A stretch of DNA of 22,108 bases from CAZDOD01 sp964506935 (lineage in GTDB: Bacteria; Desulfobacterota; Zymogenia; Zymogenales; Zymogenaceae), in NCBI GenBank assembly GCA_964506935.1, contig CAZDOD010000027.1:1-22108 (forward strand). The letters run 5' to 3'. The position numbers were made by a program, and so were the translations under genes. The notes below the pieces were generated by a model. The model searched no databases. It had not been told where the DNA came from and saw only the letters and a list, made by a program, of their open reading frames with translations. Positions 15,502 through 22,108 of this stretch are shown piece after piece. How positions within the stretch are numbered: position 1 is the stretch's first letter; each line of letters begins with the position of its first letter.

Positions 15502-16074
15502 ATGGGCGCAAAAAAAATCCTCGTGATGGGCGGCAGGGGGCGGCAGTTTTTCGATTTTCTCCTGTTTGTCCCACTGGGCCTTTTGGCCTTGATCGCCCAG
15601 GGGATAATACCCGATATATGGGGGGTGAGGATAGAGTGGTTTCTCATAGTAATCATATATGTGGGAATCTATAAATCCCTGTGGGCGGGTGTCCTCATCG
15701 CCACAATCCTCGGGCTCTCCCTCGATTTCTACTCCGGCACTAACTTCGGTGAGGGGCTCTTTTCGGCATATTTCGTCATAGGTGCCGCCAGAATCGTATC
15801 AAGCATGATCTACGCCGACAAGACCCCGATTCAATTTGTCTGCGTATTTGTGGTCATAATGGGCCTCTATGCAATCCTCTCCCTGTTTTTTCTGTTATTG
15901 GGATTCTATGTGGGACCATTCGGCCACTTTTTATACACGGCCACCTTCTCGTCTGTTGCATCCGCCGCCGTGGGCGTTTTGCTTTTGAAGTTTTTGAAGC
16001 TGATCGATCCCGACAGGGGGGGATACTATCTTACAAGGTTTATGGCCGAGGAGAGGGAAATTCCTCTGATATAG
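15502..16074 (+). CDS. mreD: Rod-shape-determining protein MreD
   Basis: The 190-residue integral membrane protein has five or six hydrophobic segments, the MreD arrangement, including SLWAGVLIATILGLSLDFYSG, typical of the family's third helix and loop. Sequence conservation of MreD is low, so the assignment rests on topology, length and its place between mreC and mrdA. It starts at ATG 15502 after TTGAGA, 25 bases past mreC, and ends nine bases before mrdA. Confidence 0.9.
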   Translation: MGAKKILVMGGRGRQFFDFLLFVPLGLLALIAQGIIPDIWGVRIEWFLIVIIYVGIYKSLWAGVLIATILGLSLDFYSGTNFGEGLFSAYFVIGAARIVSSMIYADKTPIQFVCVFVVIMGLYAILSLFFLLLGFYVGPFGHFLYTATFSSVASAAVGVLLLKFLKLIDPDRGGYYLTRFMAEEREIPLI

Positions 16075-16083
16075 TAAAAGAAT

Positions 16084-17916
16084 ATGAAGGGTCTTATAAT
16101 AAAGAGGTCCGAACCCGCGAGGGTAATAAGGACCGGCGTCTTGAGCATTCTGGTTGTAGCGGCGTTTCTCGTGTTGACTGCGAGGCTCGCATACCTCCAG
16201 CTATTTTTGGGCAATACCTTTCGCGCGATCAGCGAAGACAACCGGATAAGGCTGGTGAAGATACAGGCGCCGAGAGGAGTGCTTTTGGATCGCCACGGGA
16301 GGGTCCTGGTGGACAGCCGTGCGTCTTTCGACGTGGTCGTGGCCGAAGAATTCACGGAAGACCTCGATGCAACCTTTATAAAAATATCGGATCTCTCAGG
16401 CATCGAGCTTGATGAGATGAAAGACTCTTTTGATCGGGAAAAGGATAAGAATCCCAAATTTCGTCCCGTCACGGTGGCGAGGGACATCTCAAGGGACAGC
16501 ATGGCCCCCCTGATTAGCCGAATCTTCAGGGTCGATGGTGTCACCCTCGAGGCAAGGCCGGTCAGGAACTACGTGTATGGCCCTTTGGCCCCCCACGTCT
16601 TCGGGTATCTGGGTGAGATCGGAACAAAAGAGCTCGAGAGCAAAGAGTATCGCGGCTACGAAATGGGCGACATTATCGGGAGGAGCGGTGTCGAGGAGGC
16701 TTGGGATAAGGACCTCAGGGGATCGGACGGAGGCGTCCAAATGGAGGTCGACTCTTCCGGGAGAGAGCTGAATGTACTGGGGAAGCTTGAGCCGATGTGC
16801 GGGAACAACCTCGTCCTCACAATCGACTTCGAGCTTCAGGATTTCGTGATGGGGATCTTCGAGGAAAAGGGATATGCGGGATCGGTCATCGCCATGAACC
16901 CGCAGAATTTCGAGATACTCGCCATGGTCTCCGCGCCGGGTTTCGACCCCGAAGTGTTCGCCCGCGGTATCACAAAGGAGGAGTGGAATAAGTTGGTAAA
17001 TCACCCGCGGCACCCGTTGGAAAACAAGTGCATTTCGGGACAGTATCCCCCCGGCTCGACATATAAACTCATAACCGCCGCGGCCGGGTTGCAGGATGGG
17101 GTCATCGATGAAGACACCTCTTTCAACTGCCCGGGGTATTTCTCTTTCGGCAGGCGCTCCTTTTCCTGCTGGAAGGCGGGGGGTCATGGAAAAGTAAAGA
17201 TCCACGAGGCATTGGTCGAGTCATGTGACGTCTTCTTCTATAACGTGGGAAACATTGTTGGTATAGACAGGCTCTCATTCTACGGCGAGACTTTCGGCCT
17301 CGGCACGCTATCCGGGATCTCGCTCTCCAACGAAAAGCCGGGGATAAATCCCTCAACCCCGTGGAAGGAGGACTACTTCGGCCTCCCGTGGTACAAGGGC
17401 GAGACGATCTCGTGTGCCATCGGCCAGGGGTATAATCTCGTTACCCCGCTTCAGCTCCTGTCTGCCTTCTCGGCCCTCGCCAACGGCGGAATCCTCTACG
17501 AGCCGAAAGTAGTAAAAGAGGTTCAGAGCCCTGGGGGTGTCCCCATAGAGAAATTTGAAAGCATAAAGAGGTGGGATATCGCCGTCTCGCCTGAAAATAT
17601 CGAGATACTAAAGAGGGGGCTTTACGGCGCCGTAAATGAGACGGGCGGAACGGGCTGGAGGGCGAGGATTTCCGATGTGGAAGTCGCCGGCAAGACAGGG
17701 ACCGCACAGGTCATAGAGGGGGGGGTGAGCGGGAGCTATCTCCCATACGAGCTTCGAGACCATGCGTGGTTCGTCTGCTTCGCCCCCCTCGAAGACCCCG
17801 AGATTGCCGTCGTGGTGCTGGTGGAGCACGGCGGGTTCGGCGGCTCCGTCGCATCACCTATCGCGGGAGAGGTGCTTAAAAAATACTTCGAGCTCAAGGG
17901 GGAAAGGTCGAGATGA
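16084..17916 (+). CDS. mrdA: Penicillin-binding protein 2 (elongasome transpeptidase)
   Basis: The 610-residue class B PBP has an N-terminal membrane anchor (about 17-40), a dimerisation/pedestal domain (IQAPRGVLLDRHGRVLVDSR at 60-79) and a transpeptidase domain with S325-T-Y-K328 (nucleophile), S380-C-D382 and K537-T-G. C349, C362, H368 and C381 are spaced like a zinc site of the kind described in some PBP2 enzymes; that is inference. It cross-links glycan strands made by RodA during side-wall growth. Its stop overlaps the rodA start in ATGA, so the two partners are made together. Confidence 0.97.
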   Translation: MKGLIIKRSEPARVIRTGVLSILVVAAFLVLTARLAYLQLFLGNTFRAISEDNRIRLVKIQAPRGVLLDRHGRVLVDSRASFDVVVAEEFTEDLDATFIKISDLSGIELDEMKDSFDREKDKNPKFRPVTVARDISRDSMAPLISRIFRVDGVTLEARPVRNYVYGPLAPHVFGYLGEIGTKELESKEYRGYEMGDIIGRSGVEEAWDKDLRGSDGGVQMEVDSSGRELNVLGKLEPMCGNNLVLTIDFELQDFVMGIFEEKGYAGSVIAMNPQNFEILAMVSAPGFDPEVFARGITKEEWNKLVNHPRHPLENKCISGQYPPGSTYKLITAAAGLQDGVIDEDTSFNCPGYFSFGRRSFSCWKAGGHGKVKIHEALVESCDVFFYNVGNIVGIDRLSFYGETFGLGTLSGISLSNEKPGINPSTPWKEDYFGLPWYKGETISCAIGQGYNLVTPLQLLSAFSALANGGILYEPKVVKEVQSPGGVPIEKFESIKRWDIAVSPENIEILKRGLYGAVNETGGTGWRARISDVEVAGKTGTAQVIEGGVSGSYLPYELRDHAWFVCFAPLEDPEIAVVVLVEHGGFGGSVASPIAGEVLKKYFELKGERSR

Positions 17917-19019
17917 AAAGAGACCTAATAAAGCGCCTCGATATATATATCCTTTCGACGGCCCTGATACTCGTCGTAATCGGGATACTTAATCTATACT
18001 CAGCCTCCCGAACGGAAGGGCTCTCGTCTGTCCCCGTATATATAAAACAGCTATACTGGGTCGGGATCGGGCTTTTCGCAATGGCGGCGGCCACTTTTTT
18101 GGACTATCGCTTATTTGAGAAGTGGGCATATATTATTTATTTCCTGAACATCTCGCTCCTCGTCCTACTTATTTACTTCGGCGATCGCACAGGCAATGTG
18201 ACAAGGTGGTTCACCTTCGGTTTTTTCTCACTACAGCCGTCCGAGTTAATGAAGATATCTCTAATCCTCGCTATCGGATGCTACATCTCCCGCCACATGC
18301 CCGATGAGGGGTTGAGGGTACGGGACCTCATAGTCCCCTCCATAATGGCCGCCGTCCCGGTGCTCTTAATAATGATGGAGCCCGACCTCGGCTCGGCCGG
18401 CCTCATCGTGCTCATCTTCTCTACCTTGATCATCTCAATCAAGATGAGGCCCAAGACCCTCGTAAGCATGATCCTTATTGTCGCCCTCTGCCTGCCGCCG
18501 GGCCTCTATTTCGGGTGGGGATATCTAAAACCATATCAGAAGCAGAGGATCATGGCGTTTTTGAATCCGGAGCTCGATCCTCTGGGTTCGGGCTATCACA
18601 TAATCCAGTCCAAGATCGCGGTCGGGAGCGGGAGGTTTTTTGGAAAGGGATATCTGGGTGGTACCCAGAGCCAGCTCAAGTTCCTGCCTGAGCAGCACAC
18701 CGACTTCATCTTCAGCGTCTTCGCCGAGGAGTGGGGCTTTATAGGATCGATGATATTATTGGGGCTTTTTGTCTTTCTGATACTTCGGGGCCTCATTATT
18801 GCTAGGGAGGCAAGGGGATCATTCGGCCAGATCGTCGCCCTCGGAATATCGGCAATGTTTCTATGGCAGTCATTTGTCAATATCGGTATGGCAACGGGGA
18901 TATTCCCGGTCGTGGGGATACCGCTCCCATTCCTGTCTTACGGGGGGTCGTCTCTTGTGACGATGCTCACGGGGGTCGGATTACTCCTAAATATCCAAAT
19001 GAGGAGACATATCTTCTGA
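17913..19019 (+). CDS. rodA: Peptidoglycan glycosyltransferase RodA
   Basis: The 368-residue SEDS protein has about ten membrane helices and the usual landmarks: RWFTFGFFSLQPSELMK, the extracellular GSGYHIIQSKIAVGSGRFFGKG, FLPEQHTDFIFSVFAEEWGF, and VGIPLPFLSYGGSSL near the C-terminus. It polymerises lipid II into glycan strands for elongation. ATG 17913 overlaps the mrdA stop by four bases. Its TGA shares one base with the ATG of the archease gene (TGATG), so translation appears coupled in both directions. Confidence 0.97.
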   Translation: MKRDLIKRLDIYILSTALILVVIGILNLYSASRTEGLSSVPVYIKQLYWVGIGLFAMAAATFLDYRLFEKWAYIIYFLNISLLVLLIYFGDRTGNVTRWFTFGFFSLQPSELMKISLILAIGCYISRHMPDEGLRVRDLIVPSIMAAVPVLLIMMEPDLGSAGLIVLIFSTLIISIKMRPKTLVSMILIVALCLPPGLYFGWGYLKPYQKQRIMAFLNPELDPLGSGYHIIQSKIAVGSGRFFGKGYLGGTQSQLKFLPEQHTDFIFSVFAEEWGFIGSMILLGLFVFLILRGLIIAREARGSFGQIVALGISAMFLWQSFVNIGMATGIFPVVGIPLPFLSYGGSSLVTMLTGVGLLLNIQMRRHIF

Positions 19020-19444
19020 TGAGTCCAGATATATCATACAGGATATTGGACCACACCGCCGATTTGAGGATAGAGGTCACAGGTAAGGGGATCGAGGGCC
19101 TTTTTGTCTCCTCGGCCGAGGCACTGACGGATCTTTTGGTCGATATCAATTCGGTTGATACAAAGTATAATATAGAGGTCTCGGCGAATGGGGACAACAG
19201 GGGCGAGCTCCTTGTGGATTTCTTGAGGGAATTACTCTTCCTCTTTTCGGTTAAGGGGAAAATATTTTCAAAATTTGATATAATGGAGCTTTCCGATAAA
19301 AAGACAACCGCACGCTGCTTCGGCGAGGATTTCGACCCGAAGAGGCACGAATTGAAAATCGAGATCAAGGCGATAACATATCACGGCCTCGAGATAACAG
19401 AGGACGGGAAAGATTTTCGGGTATCGATAATCTTTGACGTGTAG
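19019..19444 (+). CDS. Archease (RtcB-activating protein)
   Basis: The 141-residue product starts at ATG 19019 in the TGATG overlap with rodA, with GAGGAG 12 bases upstream; longer frames into rodA are not credible. It shows the archease fold signatures: YRILDHTADLRIEV at the N-terminus (acidic metal ligands Asp11 and Asp15), LFVSSAEALTDLL, the central ELLVDFLRELLFLF and the late KAITYHGLEI, and it ends with a conserved Asp140 in IIFDV. Archease speeds guanylylation and turnover of RtcB RNA ligase, which is encoded next, 25 bases away. Confidence 0.95.
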   Translation: MSPDISYRILDHTADLRIEVTGKGIEGLFVSSAEALTDLLVDINSVDTKYNIEVSANGDNRGELLVDFLRELLFLFSVKGKIFSKFDIMELSDKKTTARCFGEDFDPKRHELKIEIKAITYHGLEITEDGKDFRVSIIFDV

Positions 19445-19469
19445 TGTTTTTAAAAGATTTGGGAAAGAT

Positions 19470-20909
19470 ATGGATATTAAACTCAAAAAAATAGACGATT
19501 ACCGCTGGGAAATACCCCGCGAGGGGAAGATGAGGGTCAGCGGGCTGATATTTGCCGACGATGTGATAATGGAGGACATAAAGCGCGACGAGGGCCCGGT
19601 GCAGGTCGCAAACGTTGCAACGCTCCCCGGAATCATCAACAATTCCCTCGCCATGCCGGATATGCACTGGGGCTACGGTTTTCCGATAGGCGGTGTGGCG
19701 GCCTTCGATATGTCGAGCGGCGTGATCTCGCCCGGAGGCGTCGGATACGATATAAACTGCGGATGCAGGCTTATTCGGACGGAGCTATCCGAAAAGGACG
19801 TCCTCCCGAAGATAAAGGAGCTGATAGCAGCCCTCTTTCGCGCAATCCCATGCGGTGTAGGATCAAAGGGGAGGGTTAAGCTAAGAGGGGCCGAAGAGAA
19901 AAGGGTCCTTAAGATCGGCTCCCGCTGGGCGGTCGAGCAGGGGATGGGGACCGAGGAGGATCTATTCCGCACTGAAGACGGCGGGGCGATGGATGGTGCC
20001 GACCCCAACTCCATATCCGATCGGGCGCTCGAGCGAGGAAAAGACCAGCTCGGGACGTTGGGTAGTGGAAACCATTTTCTCGAGGTCAGCGTAGTAGACG
20101 AGATATACGATGACAGGGTCGCAGCCACCTTCGGCCTCTCGACAGGGGGGGTTGTCGTCCAGATACATTCGGGATCAAGGGGACTGGGATATCAGATATG
20201 CGACGACTTCATAAAAGTCTTGGGCAAGGTCACGGAAAGGGAGGGTATAGAGATCCCCGACCGCCAGCTCGCCTGCGCCCCCATAGCGTCGGCCGAAGGT
20301 AAGAGATACTTTGCGGCGATGGCATGCGCCGCAAACTACGCATGGGCGAACCGCCAGATCATGATGCACTGGACGAGAGAGGTCTTCATGAAGTTTTTCA
20401 GCGCATCGCCAAGAGACCTAAAGATGAACCTCGTCTACGACGTCTGCCACAACATCGCCAAGTTCGAACGGCATCTGGTCGAGGGGAAGGAGAAAGAGGT
20501 ATGCGTCCACAGAAAGGGCGCGACGCGGGCGCTCCCGCCGGGACACAGTCTCCTCCCCGACGTATACAAGGGTGTCGGACAACCCATCCTGATACCCGGG
20601 GATATGGGGACGGCATCCTATGTCTGCGTGGGCACACAAGGCGCCGTAAATGAGACCTTCGCCAGCACGTGTCACGGTGCGGGGAGGGTAATGTCTAGAA
20701 AGGCCGCAAAGAAGGTGGCACAGGGAAGGTCGATAGCGAGGGAGCTTGAGGATCGGGGCATATTCGTCATGGCGGTCGGGAAAAACGCCCTCGCAGAAGA
20801 GATACCCGAGGCATACAAGGATGTCGACAGGGTCGTCGATGTCGTCCACAACGCCGGCCTCTCCAAAAAGGTGGCGAGGCTCAGGCCGATTGGGGTTATC
20901 AAGGGGTAG
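19470..20909 (+). CDS. rtcB: RNA-splicing ligase RtcB
   Basis: Translation most likely starts at ATG 19470 (479 residues), because family members begin at this MDIKLKKIDDYRWEIP; an in-frame start at 19434 would overlap archease. The Mn2+ and GMP-transfer residues are all present and equal in spacing to characterised RtcB: D94 and C97 (GYDINCGC), H202 (GNHFLE), H233 (QIHSGSRG), H327 (DVCHNIAKFE) and the guanylylated H402 (STCHGAGR). RtcB joins 3'-phosphate or 2',3'-cyclic-phosphate RNA ends to 5'-OH ends with GTP, repairing tRNA or rRNA after ribonuclease cleavage. No promoter or terminator separates it from archease. Confidence 0.97.
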   Translation: MDIKLKKIDDYRWEIPREGKMRVSGLIFADDVIMEDIKRDEGPVQVANVATLPGIINNSLAMPDMHWGYGFPIGGVAAFDMSSGVISPGGVGYDINCGCRLIRTELSEKDVLPKIKELIAALFRAIPCGVGSKGRVKLRGAEEKRVLKIGSRWAVEQGMGTEEDLFRTEDGGAMDGADPNSISDRALERGKDQLGTLGSGNHFLEVSVVDEIYDDRVAATFGLSTGGVVVQIHSGSRGLGYQICDDFIKVLGKVTEREGIEIPDRQLACAPIASAEGKRYFAAMACAANYAWANRQIMMHWTREVFMKFFSASPRDLKMNLVYDVCHNIAKFERHLVEGKEKEVCVHRKGATRALPPGHSLLPDVYKGVGQPILIPGDMGTASYVCVGTQGAVNETFASTCHGAGRVMSRKAAKKVAQGRSIARELEDRGIFVMAVGKNALAEEIPEAYKDVDRVVDVVHNAGLSKKVARLRPIGVIKG

Positions 20910-20953
20910 AAAATTAGAAAATATTCCATGATATATTTTAAAACTCAATAAAT

Positions 20954-21697
20954 ATGGAATTAGGAGACGAAAAAGAAAAAGCTATAAAATTCGCTAAGGA
21001 AAATTTAATTAATCCTGATGGGATACTAAACTATGGAGAATTAGACATTGATACAATAAACATTATAAATGAAACTTTTTTTGAAATGATTAATATTTTT
21101 GGAGTTAAACTCGATGCAATTGGAATAGAAGCAAACTTAGAAGGATACGGAAGAAGGCTAAACGTTTCAGATATACGAAGAGAAAAGGAAAAACAAGAAG
21201 TACTCGATAGTTTTAATAAAAGTGGTTCTTGGGTACGTAGTTGGTCTGATAATAAATTATTTGGTGCTTTTTTTAAGGAGGAATTGTGGAAGAATGACAC
21301 TAAAAGATTAAAAGAAGAAATGGAGAAAGCATTTGAAACAGGATGGCTAAAACATAAAGATATTAAGACTGTAATAATTCATGAGTATGCTCATTGTTTA
21401 TATTTTTTAAAAAAAGTAGGAGAAGGAGAAGTAGGTAGTTTTTACGTTGAAGTAAGTAATCTTCTTGGTGGTTGTTCTCTCAGTCTGATAGATTCTAAAC
21501 GATTCTGTCTTATTTCTGAATTATTGGGAAAATATATTTGTTTTGAAAATCCCCCTCAAGAATTTTGGGCAGAGATAGTTGCTTGCTATTACTACGATAA
21601 AAACAATGATAAAGAAAAAATCCTTAGCAATGAAATATATACTAAAACAGAAAGATTATTGGATAAAGTTCGTGTTCGTTGCAATATGTTAAGATAG
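20954..21697 (+). CDS. Zincin-like metallopeptidase-domain protein, AT-rich
   Basis: The 247-residue product has a helical, highly charged N-terminal half. A zinc-protease core follows: H143-E-Y-A-H147 inside VIIHEYAHCLYFLKK, with a downstream PQEFWAEIVACYYYD whose Glu203 or Glu207 is placed like the third ligand or second-shell acid in the NPxEFFAE element of toxin- and phage-associated zincins. No signal peptide or membrane segment is seen. Base composition is strikingly richer in A and T than in rtcB and the genes upstream, which suggests horizontal acquisition. The start ATG 20954 lacks a ribosome binding site. It lies 44 bases after rtcB with no strong terminator between, so read-through is possible. 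The family is not certain, and the substrate is unknown. Confidence 0.7.
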   Translation: MELGDEKEKAIKFAKENLINPDGILNYGELDIDTINIINETFFEMINIFGVKLDAIGIEANLEGYGRRLNVSDIRREKEKQEVLDSFNKSGSWVRSWSDNKLFGAFFKEELWKNDTKRLKEEMEKAFETGWLKHKDIKTVIIHEYAHCLYFLKKVGEGEVGSFYVEVSNLLGGCSLSLIDSKRFCLISELLGKYICFENPPQEFWAEIVACYYYDKNNDKEKILSNEIYTKTERLLDKVRVRCNMLR

Positions 21698-21809
21698 GAA
21701 TGGGATTATAAGATTCATAACCCAGATCAAGATAGATTGCGAGATGAGAGGGGGTAACACTCCAATTAATAATTATATTTTTTAACATATCCTTGATAGG
21801 AGTAATACT

Positions 21810-22108
21810 ATGAAAGCCACGGGTAGTCTTACTGTAGGAAATTTTCCAAAGGTTGCGGCCGCAAGATACGGCGACCGCGAGGCGTTATTGTGCTCGATGA
21901 CGGGCAGAAGGTTCTCATATAAGAATGTAAATGAGCGCACCAACCGACTCGCAAACGGTCTTCTCTCACTCGGACTGAAAAAGGGGGACGTCTGCGCCTT
22001 CCTCTCTTACAACCGGGCGGAGATAGTTGAGATATACTTCGCCCTCGCAAAGATCGGGGTATTGGGGATACCCCTCAATTACCGCTTGGCTCCGGCCGAG
22101 ATGACCGA
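21810..22108 (+). CDS. AMP-dependent acyl-CoA synthetase, N-terminal part (runs off the window)
   Basis: ATG 21810 follows AGGAG by seven bases, and the frame stays open for 99 codons to the edge. The sequence shows the typical opening of long-chain fatty acyl-CoA ligases and related AMP-forming enzymes: NFPKVAAARYGDREALLC, FSYKNVNERTNRLANGLLSLG, KKGDVCAFLSYNRAEIVEIYFALAKIG and IPLNYRLAPAEM. The ATP-binding signature and adenylation residues lie beyond the window, so the substrate cannot be judged. Composition returns to that of the main genome after the AT-rich gene before it. Confidence 0.85.
   Translation, partial: MKATGSLTVGNFPKVAAARYGDREALLCSMTGRRFSYKNVNERTNRLANGLLSLGLKKGDVCAFLSYNRAEIVEIYFALAKIGVLGIPLNYRLAPAEMT

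Noticed and set aside
14985..15656. Minus-strand 223-codon frame over mreC and mreD
   Set aside because: It is antisense to two recognised genes and its translation is low-complexity, without domain signals.
16489..17205. Minus-strand 238-codon frame over mrdA
   Set aside because: It lies opposite the PBP2 gene, with no start signals; mrdA is complete with all catalytic motifs.
18863..19018. 52-residue N-terminal extension of archease
   Set aside because: It overlaps the 3' end of rodA, and the archease fold begins at the ATG at 19019.
20918..20939. AT-only inverted repeat after rtcB considered as a terminator
   Set aside because: The seven-base A/T stem has no G-C pair and no clean T run, so it is unlikely to stop transcription.

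Overview
The window reads as a chromosomal segment of a Gram-negative bacterium, most likely a member of the Desulfobacterota (former Deltaproteobacteria). The evidence is an outer-membrane inverse autotransporter, a complete mreBCD-PBP2-rodA elongation operon, a small cysteine-rich protein of the PxxKW type (a family I associate with deltaproteobacteria) and a membrane-anchored SurA-like chaperone. The assignment is inference from gene content; the window holds no rRNA.

Positions 1-2760 (mostly minus strand) are an eroding accessory region. It contains the N-terminus of an inverse autotransporter, a WG-repeat lipoprotein gene split by an in-frame TAA, the right end of an IS3-family element, and a decayed copA-type metal ATPase 5' end. 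The ATPase remnant runs exactly up to the IS terminal repeat and carries at least three inactivating lesions. The small metal-binding chaperone gene just upstream of it is intact.

Positions 2843-6107 (minus) encode a BASS/SBF-type permease and a YyaL/SPATA20-type thioredoxin-domain protein with a TTG start. A solitary initiator tRNA gene (6427-6503, minus) follows, with its own strong promoter and terminator. Then come the cysteine-rich PxxKW protein (plus), a convergent minus-strand pair (DUF1648 membrane protein and TPR protein), and a plus-strand coupled pair (CPBP intramembrane protease and MOT1-type molybdate/sulfate transporter). Next on the minus strand are an endonuclease III-like glycosylase, a 68-residue orphan and a SurA-N chaperone without a PPIase domain.

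Positions 13423-20909 (plus) form the cell-elongation operon: promoter, mreB, mreC, mreD, mrdA (PBP2), rodA, archease, rtcB. The last genes overlap or nearly overlap, so the RNA-ligase pair appears to be translated as an extension of the rod-shape operon. MreB, MreC and MreD position the RodA glycosyltransferase and PBP2 transpeptidase for lateral wall synthesis. RtcB, activated by archease, joins RNA ends carrying 2',3'-cyclic phosphate and 5'-OH.

The right end holds an AT-rich gene for a HEYAH-motif zinc metallopeptidase, compositionally unlike its neighbours, and the 5' end of an acyl-CoA synthetase running off the window.
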